A DNA stretch of 14,889 bases. Origin: Acidobacteriota bacterium. Lineage in GTDB: Bacteria > Acidobacteriota > Terriglobia > Terriglobales > Acidobacteriaceae. The stretch is taken from positions 1 to 14,889 of the forward strand of contig JAJYSL010000095.1 of assembly GCA_021793595.1 (NCBI GenBank), written 5' to 3'. Positions 7,701 to 14,630 of this stretch are shown in pieces (position 1 is the stretch's first letter; each line of letters opens with the position of its first letter). The position numbers and the translations under genes were made by a program. The notes under the pieces were generated by a model. The model searched no databases. It worked only from the letters and a program-made list of their open reading frames with translations, and was not told the origin of the DNA.

Positions 7701-9919
7701 ATTGCGGCAACGCGATCGGAGCGAATGGAACCTGTCAGATATCGGTGACGTTCGACCCTTCAGCGTCCGGAACACGGAGCGGGACATTGACTGTAGGCGG
7801 GAACATTGCAGGCGGCCAGGAAACGGTGAGCCTCAGCGGAACTGGAACCACGCAGTCTGCGATTGTTCTTCTGCCTAGCAGCGTCGATTTCGGTGACCTA
7901 CAGGTGGCAACCGTCTCCACGGCGCAAGAAGTGACAATTTCAAACACCAGTGCCGCCGCGGTTGCACTCACATCAGAAAGCGTGACCGGACCGTTTGCAA
8001 TCCAAACCAACACCTGTACATCCACCTTGGGGTCAAACACCGGATGCACACTTGCTGTTGTGTTTCAGCCCACATTGGCGGGAACTGCCAGTGGAACACT
8101 GACAGTGGTAAGTGCCCAGGGAACAGAATCGATCGGACTGAGCGGCAATGGAGAAAATCCAGCGACCGACACGGTATCGCCGACGTCTCTGATCTTTCCA
8201 GCCACTCCGGAAGATACGGTTAGCGCTCCCCAGACCGTCACGTTGATGAACAACGGAGGAGTTCCGTTGACCGGCATTCAAGTACTAACGTCTGGAGATT
8301 TTCAAGTGATCAACGGATGCGTCGCCTCGTTGAACGCTCAGTCGGCGTGCAGCTTGACAGTGCAGTTCGCTCCACATGCTACGGGTACAGAAACTGGCAA
8401 CATCAAGATAACGGACAGCGTGGGGAGTCAGATCGTATCATTGTCCGGAACCGGAACGTCACCGCCGACGGACACGTTATCGCCAACATCGCTGACTTTT
8501 CCTGCGACACAGGTCGGGCAGAGTGCACCGACCCAGACGGTAATGCTGACGAACTCAGGCGGCGCGGCATTAAATCAACTGAGCATCCATGTGGCTGGCG
8601 CAGGATTTGGCGAGAATAATAATTGCGGTAACACGCTGCCAGCCCAATCGGCGTGCACCATTACTGTCAACTTCCAAGCCTCGTCCGTTGGAACTATCAC
8701 CGGACAGATTGACGTTGCCGATTCGATCCGATCCCAAATTGTTCCGCTAACTGCTTCCGGAGTGACCGCGACAGGCGACAGCCTGACTCCCCTGTCGCTC
8801 GACTTCGGCGGTGAAATCATCGCCACCGCCAGCGCCTCCCAGACAATCACACTCAGCAATAACACGCAGACGACTTTGTCTGGAATTCAGATACAGTCCA
8901 GTAACCCGGATTTCATGTATACGAAAACCTGCGGAGCAACACTGGCGGCAGGCGGATCTTGTGCGATCCTGGTGGCGTTCGAGCCTCATGCAGGCGGAGC
9001 CGAAAGTGGGACGATTACCGAGGTGGACTCGAATGGCACACAACAAGTTACACTTACCGGGATCGGATATCTGCCGAACATTAGCCTGGCACCGGGAACC
9101 TTGAACTTCGGAGTGGTGGGTCTTCAGGTATCCTCGACTGCGCAGACACTTCGATTGACCAATGAAAGTACGGGGACGTTGACTGGGATCTCGATTGCAA
9201 TGAGCGGGCCATTTGCGGAAACAAATAACTGCGGAATGAGCTTGGGACCGAACGCAACTTGTATAGTCTCGGTGGCATTTTTACCTGCTGCGACCGGAAA
9301 TCAGAGTGGCACGGCTACCGTACGCAGCGCGGATAGCGCGCCAATGACGGCGCAGTTGACCGGTACAGGAATCGGCTTTCAACTGGCGCCTACCAGTCCC
9401 ACAAGCCAGACGGTCAGCAGCGGAAATGCAGCCAGTTACTCGTTGGAACTTATGCCGGTCAATGGTTCCGCTGGAACGGCTGCCATAAGCTGCGCCAATC
9501 TCCCCCCAAATTCAACCTGCACCCTATCGCCTGTGAATGCCTCACTCAATATTCCGTCAAATATCCTGGTTGCCGTTGCAACAGGCGTCAGCAGCGCGTC
9601 ACGGGCGCATCGCGCAAGCATGCTCGGCTGGCTGCCGTGGCCGATCGGGCTGGTCGTCCTCATCGCAACCCTCACCGGAATCCGCCGAGGGCGATCCGCA
9701 CTGCAGTCGTCGACTCTTCGATTACTCGTCGTGATTGTTTTTCTTGGTCTGATCGGAAGCATGGCCGCCTGCGGAAAGGGCGGTGGAGTGCTTGGGACTG
9801 GCAATCCAAATCCCTTGCCCGACAATGCTACCACTCCGCCAGGGTCGTACACAGTTACCGTTTCGGCCGCGGCAGGTGGACTGAAGAAGAGCGTCAGCCT
9901 GACCGTTCAAGTGCAATAA
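4781..9919 (+). CDS. Giant secreted Asp-box beta-propeller / ASH-repeat surface protein
   Basis: This protein has 1712 residues. The N-terminus is a signal peptide (basic RR, hydrophobic core, likely cut after VIDA near residue 22). Residues ~90-920 form a sialidase/VPS10-like propeller with Asp-box (BNR) motifs: SGDGGATW (~201), STDAGNTW (281), SPDGVTW (341), STDGGADW (820), plus STGGGVWRS (~124) and NDGGLWRS. Residues ~924-1533 hold six ASH (choice-of-anchor D) repeats of about 100 residues, each with NxxxxLT..., a CG...L...C pair, VxFxP and LTGTG-like ends. The tail is an Ig-like domain (SCANLPPNSTCTLSP) interrupted by two hydrophobic segments (~1614-1635 followed by RRGR; ~1645-1664 ending in MAAC), then resuming with PPGSYTVTVS. 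Enzyme activity is unknown; adhesion or glycan binding is inferred. The ribosome binding site is weak and the frame is open upstream, so the start is likely rather than certain. A small hairpin (9968-9990) follows without a T-run. Confidence 0.88.
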   Translation: MYSLPRRLACCLALFLPMVIDAQTPVRPAAPKTMALAPHGNYGQRRAQSFLLPRIVRGNSAAVLRLRGMQQVQMMPHLQSSDQPWQPLGPNQIVTPQFGDVTGRVTSIAIAPWDASGNTVYLGSTGGGVWRSNNAAASDSTTVTWQPLTDDPPAFSGIDITSLSIGAVSVQPGSTPNSVVLAGTGDPNDVLDSYYGAGVLRSGDGGATWTLIRQSSDGFAGGLTNYSFAGDAFAGFAWSTINTGVVVAAVTDSYDGFINNVNNMTSHGGAANVAEAGLYYSTDAGNTWYLSTIEDGPNQVIQSSQTTLPGEFPGVPATAVVWNPIRKMFYAALEFHGYYQSPDGVTWTRMANQPGAGLTTLNCPANPGTNGSNSCAIARGVLAVQPVTGDMFALTVGTNALGLNDVDEGLWRDVCNAGVNGCANPAVQFGSQISTAALDAADGTIVDGTYNLALAAVPNGTDTLLFAGTQDIFRCSLTAGCAWRNTTNTTTCVSGKVAPAQHAIASLNSTTPLLYFGNDGGLWRSTDGVNQTNAACSASDAGHFQNLNGGLGSLAEITGMANSETDMNVVLAGFGTNGSAAMTNSNQSAWPQLLSGEGGLTAIDPSNPDTWYATVGPYVAIGQCVDGVNCTAATFPPSIGASETSDDQSLLFTPYLLDPADSSNMIVGTCRVWRGAASGGNAWSASNVLSPMLDGGSEPNCNGNALVRSLAAGGANMQPGTGAEHSGSQVIYAGMAGLLDGGGGVVGGHVFSTQAANLANGTTKWTDLALSPVANESLYSGVFNPYFFDVSSLYADPHDATGNTIYATIQGFGVPHLYMSTDGGADWNNISKNLPDLPLNDVLVDPNNASVVYVASDGGVFVTQNVANCELSGGQCWNVLGTGLPMAPAVTLAATGAGGGFLRVGTYGRGIWQVPLLSGVPQTTMTLTPATLTFSGQSLQTISSPQTVTVTNTGSTGLTVSNISIVGDFLETDNCGNAIGANGTCQISVTFDPSASGTRSGTLTVGGNIAGGQETVSLSGTGTTQSAIVLLPSSVDFGDLQVATVSTAQEVTISNTSAAAVALTSESVTGPFAIQTNTCTSTLGSNTGCTLAVVFQPTLAGTASGTLTVVSAQGTESIGLSGNGENPATDTVSPTSLIFPATPEDTVSAPQTVTLMNNGGVPLTGIQVLTSGDFQVINGCVASLNAQSACSLTVQFAPHATGTETGNIKITDSVGSQIVSLSGTGTSPPTDTLSPTSLTFPATQVGQSAPTQTVMLTNSGGAALNQLSIHVAGAGFGENNNCGNTLPAQSACTITVNFQASSVGTITGQIDVADSIRSQIVPLTASGVTATGDSLTPLSLDFGGEIIATASASQTITLSNNTQTTLSGIQIQSSNPDFMYTKTCGATLAAGGSCAILVAFEPHAGGAESGTITEVDSNGTQQVTLTGIGYLPNISLAPGTLNFGVVGLQVSSTAQTLRLTNESTGTLTGISIAMSGPFAETNNCGMSLGPNATCIVSVAFLPAATGNQSGTATVRSADSAPMTAQLTGTGIGFQLAPTSPTSQTVSSGNAASYSLELMPVNGSAGTAAISCANLPPNSTCTLSPVNASLNIPSNILVAVATGVSSASRAHRASMLGWLPWPIGLVVLIATLTGIRRGRSALQSSTLRLLVVIVFLGLIGSMAACGKGGGVLGTGNPNPLPDNATTPPGSYTVTVSAAAGGLKKSVSLTVQVQ

Positions 9920-10065
9920 CAGCCTTGAACAAAATTGCCACGCCATTCGGACTGGCGAAGTCACCCGCGGACGGCGGCGGCAAACGTCCGACCTGAACAA
10001 CGAAACATTTAGACTGAGAAAGAGAACTGAGAAGTCTTCTGGAATTGACAGGAAGGTTGACACAG

Positions 10066-10644
10066 ATGCAGGATATCGTTGCGGATCAGCTACGCCAGAC
10101 AGTATCAGTACTAACGGATATAGCGAAGGATTCCGAATTACATGCTGTCCTCGTGGGTGCGGCACAGAAAACTGCGAAATCGCTCAAGGCCGGTCATAAA
10201 CTGATGGTCGCCGGCAATGGCGGAAGTGCCGCCGACGCGCAGCATCTCGTCGCAGAATTTGTCAGCAGACTCGTAAAGGATCGCCCAGCCCTTCGCGCCG
10301 TCGCCCTAACCACAGATTCTTCCATCTTGACAGCCGTCGGCAACGATTACGGGTACGAGTGCACATTTGCCCGACAGATTGAAGCTCTCGGACAGCCCGG
10401 CGACATATTTTTGGCAATATCTACCTCCGGCAATTCACCGAATATCTTGCGCGCTTTGGAATTGGCGCATTCCACTGGAATTGTAACCATCGGTCTGACC
10501 GGTGCCCGCGGCGGTCACATGGTGGAGTTGTGCGAATTTTGCTTGCGCATGCCCTCAGATCTCACCATGAAGATCCAGGAGGCCCACTTGGCCCTTGAAC
10601 ATATATTTTGCTTGCTTGTGGAACAGATTTACTTCGCGAAATAG
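10066..10644 (+). CDS. gmhA: Phosphoheptose isomerase (SIS domain)
   Basis: It isomerises sedoheptulose 7-phosphate to D-glycero-D-manno-heptose 7-phosphate, the first step towards ADP-heptose for LPS core or other heptosylated glycans, in the cytoplasm. ATG 10066 with AGGAAGG (10050-10056) 9 bases upstream gives 192 residues, the same length as the E. coli enzyme; a TTG at 10045 is in frame but unsupported. The SIS fold is seen in AGNGGSAADAQH (49-60) and STSGNS (119-124). Candidate catalytic residues are E64 (HLVAEF) and H174 in QEAH (171-174), matching the family's Glu/His pair. VGNDYGYE and LTGARGG are also typical. The next gene follows after 37 bases and catalyses a later step of the same pathway, so co-transcription is likely. 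Related DiaA-type SIS proteins are an alternative, but the gmhB neighbour argues for GmhA. Confidence 0.9.
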   Translation: MQDIVADQLRQTVSVLTDIAKDSELHAVLVGAAQKTAKSLKAGHKLMVAGNGGSAADAQHLVAEFVSRLVKDRPALRAVALTTDSSILTAVGNDYGYECTFARQIEALGQPGDIFLAISTSGNSPNILRALELAHSTGIVTIGLTGARGGHMVELCEFCLRMPSDLTMKIQEAHLALEHIFCLLVEQIYFAK

Positions 10645-10681
10645 CCGGCGATAGTCGGCATGCAATGAACACCGCAACCTT

Positions 10682-11251
10682 ATGACAGACTTTCGGCCAG
10701 CTTTGTTTTTAGATCGAGATGGAGTTGTCAACCGCGAAATCGGCTACCTATATCGGCCAGATCAGGTTGTATTCACACCCGGCATCTTCGATCTCTGCAG
10801 ACATGCCCAGGCCCTGGGGTATGCGCTTATCATTATCACCAACCAATCTGGCATCGCGCGACAACTCTACTCGGAGACTGATTTCCACTCGCTCATGAAT
10901 TGGATGATTCAAGAGTTCCTGCGACAGAACATCCGCGTGGACGGCTACTATTTTTGCCCACACCATCCGGAGTATGGAGTTGGGCAATATCGTAAAGAAT
11001 GCAAAGACCGCAAGCCCCAACCTGGAATGATCCTGAGAGCATCGATCGATCATAGAATTGACTTAAAGCGGTCGGTTCTCGTCGGCGATCGATGCTCCGA
11101 TATTCAGGCAGGCGCCGCTGCAGACGTCCCGAATCTGATCTTGCTCCGAGGAACCGAACCCGCTGGATGCGCCGAGACATCTGCCATGTCAGTTGTCTCT
11201 GAGTTACACGAGATAATCCCACTTCTTATATGCCCGAACACTCCACCGTAG
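10682..11251 (+). CDS. gmhB: D-glycero-D-manno-heptose 1,7-bisphosphate 7-phosphatase (HAD family)
   Basis: It removes the 7-phosphate from heptose 1,7-bisphosphate on the way to ADP-heptose. It has 189 residues, normal length. The HAD nucleophile motif is LDRDGVVN with D11 and D13. The motif II region is IITNQSGIAR, the motif III Lys lies in RKPQPGM, and motif IV is VGDRCSDIQAG. The zinc-loop signature of GmhB starts as expected (C92-P-H94-H) but the second half reads C107-K-D109 instead of C-x-C, so one of the four usual ligands is Asp. The closely related histidinol-phosphate phosphatase domain is the main alternative; the gmhA neighbour favours GmhB. The ribosome binding site before ATG 10682 is weak, which fits translational dependence on gmhA. 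No hldE/hddA homologue is in the window. A transposase remnant begins about 40 bases after the stop. Confidence 0.88.
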   Translation: MTDFRPALFLDRDGVVNREIGYLYRPDQVVFTPGIFDLCRHAQALGYALIIITNQSGIARQLYSETDFHSLMNWMIQEFLRQNIRVDGYYFCPHHPEYGVGQYRKECKDRKPQPGMILRASIDHRIDLKRSVLVGDRCSDIQAGAAADVPNLILLRGTEPAGCAETSAMSVVSELHEIIPLLICPNTPP

Positions 11252-11289
11252 AACCGATCGACTGTGGTGTGGTTTTGCAGACTGGGCAG

Positions 11290-11410
11290 GCTTGCGTGCT
11301 GAAGGAGTTTCCACCGGTCTGGCAGCCATGCGGATAGCTCGCTCATTCGTGTCGTAGGTAGGTTGGTCAGCAGCTGCGTGAGATAGAGTTGCGGGTCCAC
11401 ATCGTGGCGG
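11290..11410 (-). pseudogene. IS66-type transposase, C-terminal fragment
   Basis: The minus-strand frame reads RRHDVDPQLYLTQLLTNLP followed by MSELSAWLPDRWKL. This matches the C-terminal end of IS66-family DDE transposases (xxDPQxYLTQLLxNLP ... WLPDxWK). The catalytic core is absent. The frame has no start of its own, and the IS-like similarity appears to fade after WKL even though the frame stays open into the end of gmhB. It is a remnant and not functional. Confidence 0.65.
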
Positions 11411-11648
11411 CGGCCACAATGTGATGCAACGACTGGTGCATCTGCCGCACATTGCCGGGCGCCAGCCGTGCTGCCATCGGCTCCACGCTCTTGCGCTCGA
11501 TCGGCAACATCAGGCCCTTGGTGTAGTTCTCGATGGGCACAACGCGATCCGCATGCCCGGCGGCCTGGGTCAAACCATCCAGATAGGCTTGCAGCCGATC
11601 CGGCATACGCGAGGGGTCTAGCTTCTTGGCGCGTCTCATCGCCCTCAA
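11411..11648 (-). pseudogene. IS701-type transposase, N-terminal fragment
   Basis: About 78 residues from ATG 11648 or the internal ATG 9 bases later: MRRAKKLDPSRMPDRLQAYL, then AAGHADRVVP, GLMLPIERKSVEPMAARL and QMHQSLHHIVA. The GLLLPxERKSxEPMAxRL and HQSLHHFVA blocks are typical of the N-terminus of IS701-family (DDE_5) transposases. Similarity ends at HHIVA, where the sequence passes directly into the IS66 fragment in another frame. The whole DDE catalytic region is missing. A GAGGG before the start suggests that the original ribosome binding site is kept. From 11649 to 11825 I see nothing recognisable. Confidence 0.7.
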
Positions 11649-11825
11649 CCTATCGCCACGCGGTCAATAATGCCAGCAGAATCTGCGAAACAGGCATCTA
11701 TCTAATAACACAGTAGTAGTAAGCGCTTTGCTTGACGTGATTTAGCAGATCGCTAGAGAAAATTCTGGGGAAAGTCCTGCTCCATAATTGTTGACGGCTT
11801 GCGAGATACATGCCTGGTGTTATGG

Positions 11826-14021
11826 TTACATCGAGGCCACCTGTAGATACTCAGGAGCGTCCCCGAAGGCCTTCTGCTTGCCGTCAGCCACCTGATACAT
11901 TCGTTCGTGACTCGCCTTCGCTGCCTGACCCATTTCCGCATAAAGCTGGTTACACACATCAAAAAAGCCTAGGTTGTAACATTCGCCGTCAGTGCGACCT
12001 AGCGCGGACTGGTCGTACAGCTGGAACCAGTGAGCCCCTACGCAAAACGGATCGGCGACAGCGTCTTCAAGAAACGTGCGGTACGCTCTGCCCCGGTCCA
12101 ACTGGTTTTTCAACCGGGGCGCGGGACCTGTGCCGGGTAGTCCGACGTCTAGCGCGCCTAATCCGAATTCGCCAATCATTACGGGTATTCCCAGTATTCC
12201 GAAAATCTGCTCGAACGCGTCATGCGGCACTTGCTTTGCATAGCAATTCATACTGAAAACATCGAAAGACTTCATTCCCGAAACAGCCCACATAGGGGGA
12301 ACCTTGTTATACCGCGCGCCCAGGTTCAGGTGATTTGGATCTACTTTCCGACATGCGGTGGAAAGGAAATTGAAGTATCGCTCCGTCATCACTGTGCTGA
12401 ACTCACGCAGGTCGTCCTGCGACTCGTCGCTGAACACTCCTTGCCATCTTCCGGTTTCCACCTGCGCAAACGTGACTGGCATCTTCCAATGGGCAGCGAA
12501 CTCCGCATCGTCTGAGTACTTCTTCCTCAGAAATCGGGATAGCTCACCACGTGTGAAGCAGGACTCGGTGCTCTGTAGCATTCCCGCTGCCGGTAGAAGC
12601 GACGAGAATCCTCCCCATGTTGGTTCGTTCATCAGAAAATAACCGATGAAGGCCGGGTCGCTAACTGTGTCGGCTAGCGCACTGGCAAACTCGACAGTAT
12701 CCGTCTCAAACTCGGGGTGGAATACGTCGGGGAACTCGCGGTAAATCCATCCGCTACGTTTAGCCTTGAAGTTCATCGGCCGGACGTACGGAAAGGCTGC
12801 CGCTTTCGCTAAAGTCCACTCTGACCAGTTACCAACGGTGTTGAAGCGAATGCGTTTCATCTCGGAAATCGTCATTTTTGCCCACTTGTCGTGCCAGCCA
12901 TCAGCACCCAAGGCACGGATAAGGTTTGCAACCAGATAGTTGATGCCCGACTCCTCCCCGTCGTCTCCCATGATCCTTATGTGGGCATCTCGGAATTTGC
13001 CGCTGGGGTCAGGAATCCAAGTGAGAGCCGATTCCAAAGCGGCGACATGGGCGTACGTCTGATTCACAGTTACACAATCAGCCCCCGCCGACCAGAAGGC
13101 GCAGCCATCCGGATCCACGAGCCACCAGCGCTTCCCGTCGTTGTGCGTTCTGAAGTAACCCCGGTCATCCATCAGCTTCTTCGACTTCCATCCGCCCCAA
13201 CGGGACAGGTCCTCAGACTGCACCTGCTTTAAGGCGGTCTGCCACTGGTTCACAATGCGCGTGTTGACCTCATTCGCGTTTTTCGCTTTGGCGGGCCATG
13301 TGCGAAGCTTGCTCTGACCTAACTCGTCGAGGAGCTTGCCCTTCGGCAAAACCGGATGCGTGATCGTCGAAAGATTCTTCGGCGCGATCGATAGCGGCGT
13401 CATGCACCATCGCACTGATCCGTCGTGCTTCGAAGCTACGGTGAGCTGGAGCCGGTCCACTTTGGCTAGATTTACGGGGTAGCCCCAGCACAGCGGTTTT
13501 AGAAATGCACCCTCCCTGTCGAGCAGCCAGCGGCGCTGATCAACGCTGTCTAGGGAAAAACGAAAGCGGGCAGAGCATTGCGGCAAGATGCCGAAGGATA
13601 GGCCAAAAGTACCCCCGTGCTCTCCGTGGCTTTCGTTCGCATCCCAATGCACGCCCCATGCGAAACTGAGACGGAATGTACCTCCGTGCTCTCCTTCCTG
13701 CAGCACAAGCCCGAACACAAGAAGGTCGTTACCGTCCACAAGCATATCGGATGTTAAGAACTTCGCTTGAAGGAGATGTCCAGGAGGGAAACAGTAATAT
13801 AGGCCGTCTCCAACCGATTCGGCGGTGAACCAAGATGCCCCCGGAATCGGTGCCTCTCCGGCCCGCATCTGTAGCTTGCCAATTCTCTCCGTGATCGCCA
13901 ACTCTGTCGCTTCGGACATAGCATCGAGCGGATTCGTAATCAGAGATATACAGCCGAACATCGCGGTTGTCTGAAGAAACTCTCTCCGGTTAACCCTCAA
14001 ACTTCTTTCAGTGCGGTCCAT
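11826..14021 (-). CDS. GH50-like glycoside hydrolase, Tat-exported
   Basis: This protein has 731 residues. ATG 14021 is preceded by AAGGAGAA at good spacing. A twin-arginine motif (NRREFLQ, residues ~11-17) with a hydrophobic stretch predicts Tat export to the periplasm or outside. Residues ~50-260 look like a beta-sandwich module. From ~290 a TIM-barrel begins with RWWLVDPDGCAFWSAGADC, the segment typical of GH50 agarases and relatives. Likely acid/base Glu466 lies in LMNEPTWGG and likely nucleophile Glu618 in IGEFGLGALD; the closing VGAHWFQLYDQ and DGECYNLGFFDVC segments also match that group. True GH50 enzymes are exo-beta-agarases, but many soil homologues have unknown polysaccharide or galactoside substrates, so the substrate is left open. 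It stands alone on the minus strand, flanked on both sides by decayed transposase-related sequences. Confidence 0.82.
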   Translation of the reverse strand: MDRTERSLRVNRREFLQTTAMFGCISLITNPLDAMSEATELAITERIGKLQMRAGEAPIPGASWFTAESVGDGLYYCFPPGHLLQAKFLTSDMLVDGNDLLVFGLVLQEGEHGGTFRLSFAWGVHWDANESHGEHGGTFGLSFGILPQCSARFRFSLDSVDQRRWLLDREGAFLKPLCWGYPVNLAKVDRLQLTVASKHDGSVRWCMTPLSIAPKNLSTITHPVLPKGKLLDELGQSKLRTWPAKAKNANEVNTRIVNQWQTALKQVQSEDLSRWGGWKSKKLMDDRGYFRTHNDGKRWWLVDPDGCAFWSAGADCVTVNQTYAHVAALESALTWIPDPSGKFRDAHIRIMGDDGEESGINYLVANLIRALGADGWHDKWAKMTISEMKRIRFNTVGNWSEWTLAKAAAFPYVRPMNFKAKRSGWIYREFPDVFHPEFETDTVEFASALADTVSDPAFIGYFLMNEPTWGGFSSLLPAAGMLQSTESCFTRGELSRFLRKKYSDDAEFAAHWKMPVTFAQVETGRWQGVFSDESQDDLREFSTVMTERYFNFLSTACRKVDPNHLNLGARYNKVPPMWAVSGMKSFDVFSMNCYAKQVPHDAFEQIFGILGIPVMIGEFGLGALDVGLPGTGPAPRLKNQLDRGRAYRTFLEDAVADPFCVGAHWFQLYDQSALGRTDGECYNLGFFDVCNQLYAEMGQAAKASHERMYQVADGKQKAFGDAPEYLQVASM
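13609..13694 (-). repeat. Short in-frame direct repeat inside the GH50-like gene
   Basis: The 17-base units at 13609-13625 and 13678-13694 differ at one base and are exactly 69 bases (23 codons) apart. In the protein this gives GEHGGTFRLSF ... GEHGGTFGLSF in the N-terminal beta-sandwich module. It may be a recent partial duplication of a beta-strand pair or a natural strand motif. Confidence 0.6.
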
Positions 14022-14133
14022 GAATCGTTCTCCTTGACAGCTTAGGTCTAGCCAAAGATATTTGAAATTTTGAAAGCAGCGGTCACCCGTCCGCTGATCT
14101 TGTTATCTCGACGAGAGCAAAGGGAGGCATCCG

Positions 14134-14581
14134 ATGGAGAGGCTCACCAAGCTGTTTGGCGGCCTGATCGTTTTTGTATATCACTGCTTCGACCACGTTG
14201 TCATCCACGTAGCTCAGCGGCTTGTCCCGGCCCGAACAGGTGGCCTACTTCTTCCGCCAGGTTCTGGGCATCCCGGTGGTGAGCAAGGAAGCTCTCCGCC
14301 AGCGCACCGACGATTACCGCAGCTGGGTGGAGGCCTACGCCCGCAATCACAAGGCGGCGATGGAATGGGCCGAAAAGGGCATCCGCAAAGAGGGCCGTGT
14401 TTTGCCCGCGCTGCGCCGCATGGAGAAGAAGAACGCTTTCGGCGTCTACTTCATCTTCAAGAGCATAAAGCAGAGCCGCGCCTTCCGCATCGGCATGCCG
14501 AAGTATCCAACGTAGGACCCCAACGACCGCATCCTGGCGCAGCAGCGCAGCCGCTTTACGCACTTGTCAACAACAAAGTAA
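14134..14581 (+). pseudogene. Broken gene of an uncharacterised family often seen near IS elements
   Basis: ATG 14134, with GGGAGG upstream, starts MERLTKLFGGLIVFVYHCFD...VIH in frame 1. At about 14209-14212 the frame must shift (one base gained or two lost) to continue as LSGLSRPEQVAYFFRQVLG, then WVEAYARNHKAAMEWAEKG, RRMEKKNAFGVYFIFKS and RIGMPKYPT. An in-frame TAG (14513-14515) interrupts, after which DPNDRILAQQRSRFTH continues before TAA at 14579-14581. I recall intact homologues of roughly 400 or more residues in soil bacteria in which RSRFTHYYFYIRD follows, so the C-terminal half is missing. Function is unknown to me. One frameshift, one stop and a 3' truncation make it a pseudogene. 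Family recall is from memory. Confidence 0.6.
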
Positions 14582-14630
14582 AAGCAGGCCAGAGTTACAG
14601 AGGAAAAGTCGGCCAGTGAAAAACCACCGT

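Noticed and set aside
7549..9380. DNA-level tandem repeat array under the six ASH repeats
   Set aside because: The repeats are clear only in protein; their DNA has diverged too far to be called a nucleotide repeat or CRISPR-like array.
9968..9990. CGGACG/CGTCCG hairpin after the giant gene as a terminator
   Set aside because: The stem is only 6 bp with an 11-base loop and no T-run follows, so it is not supported as an intrinsic terminator.
11810..12642. Plus-strand frames of 94-148 codons opposite the GH50-like gene
   Set aside because: They are antisense to a gene with a Tat signal, catalytic motifs and a good ribosome binding site.
14201..14563. 120-codon minus-strand frame
   Set aside because: It is antisense to the recognisable pseudogene at 14134-14581 and has no motif of its own.
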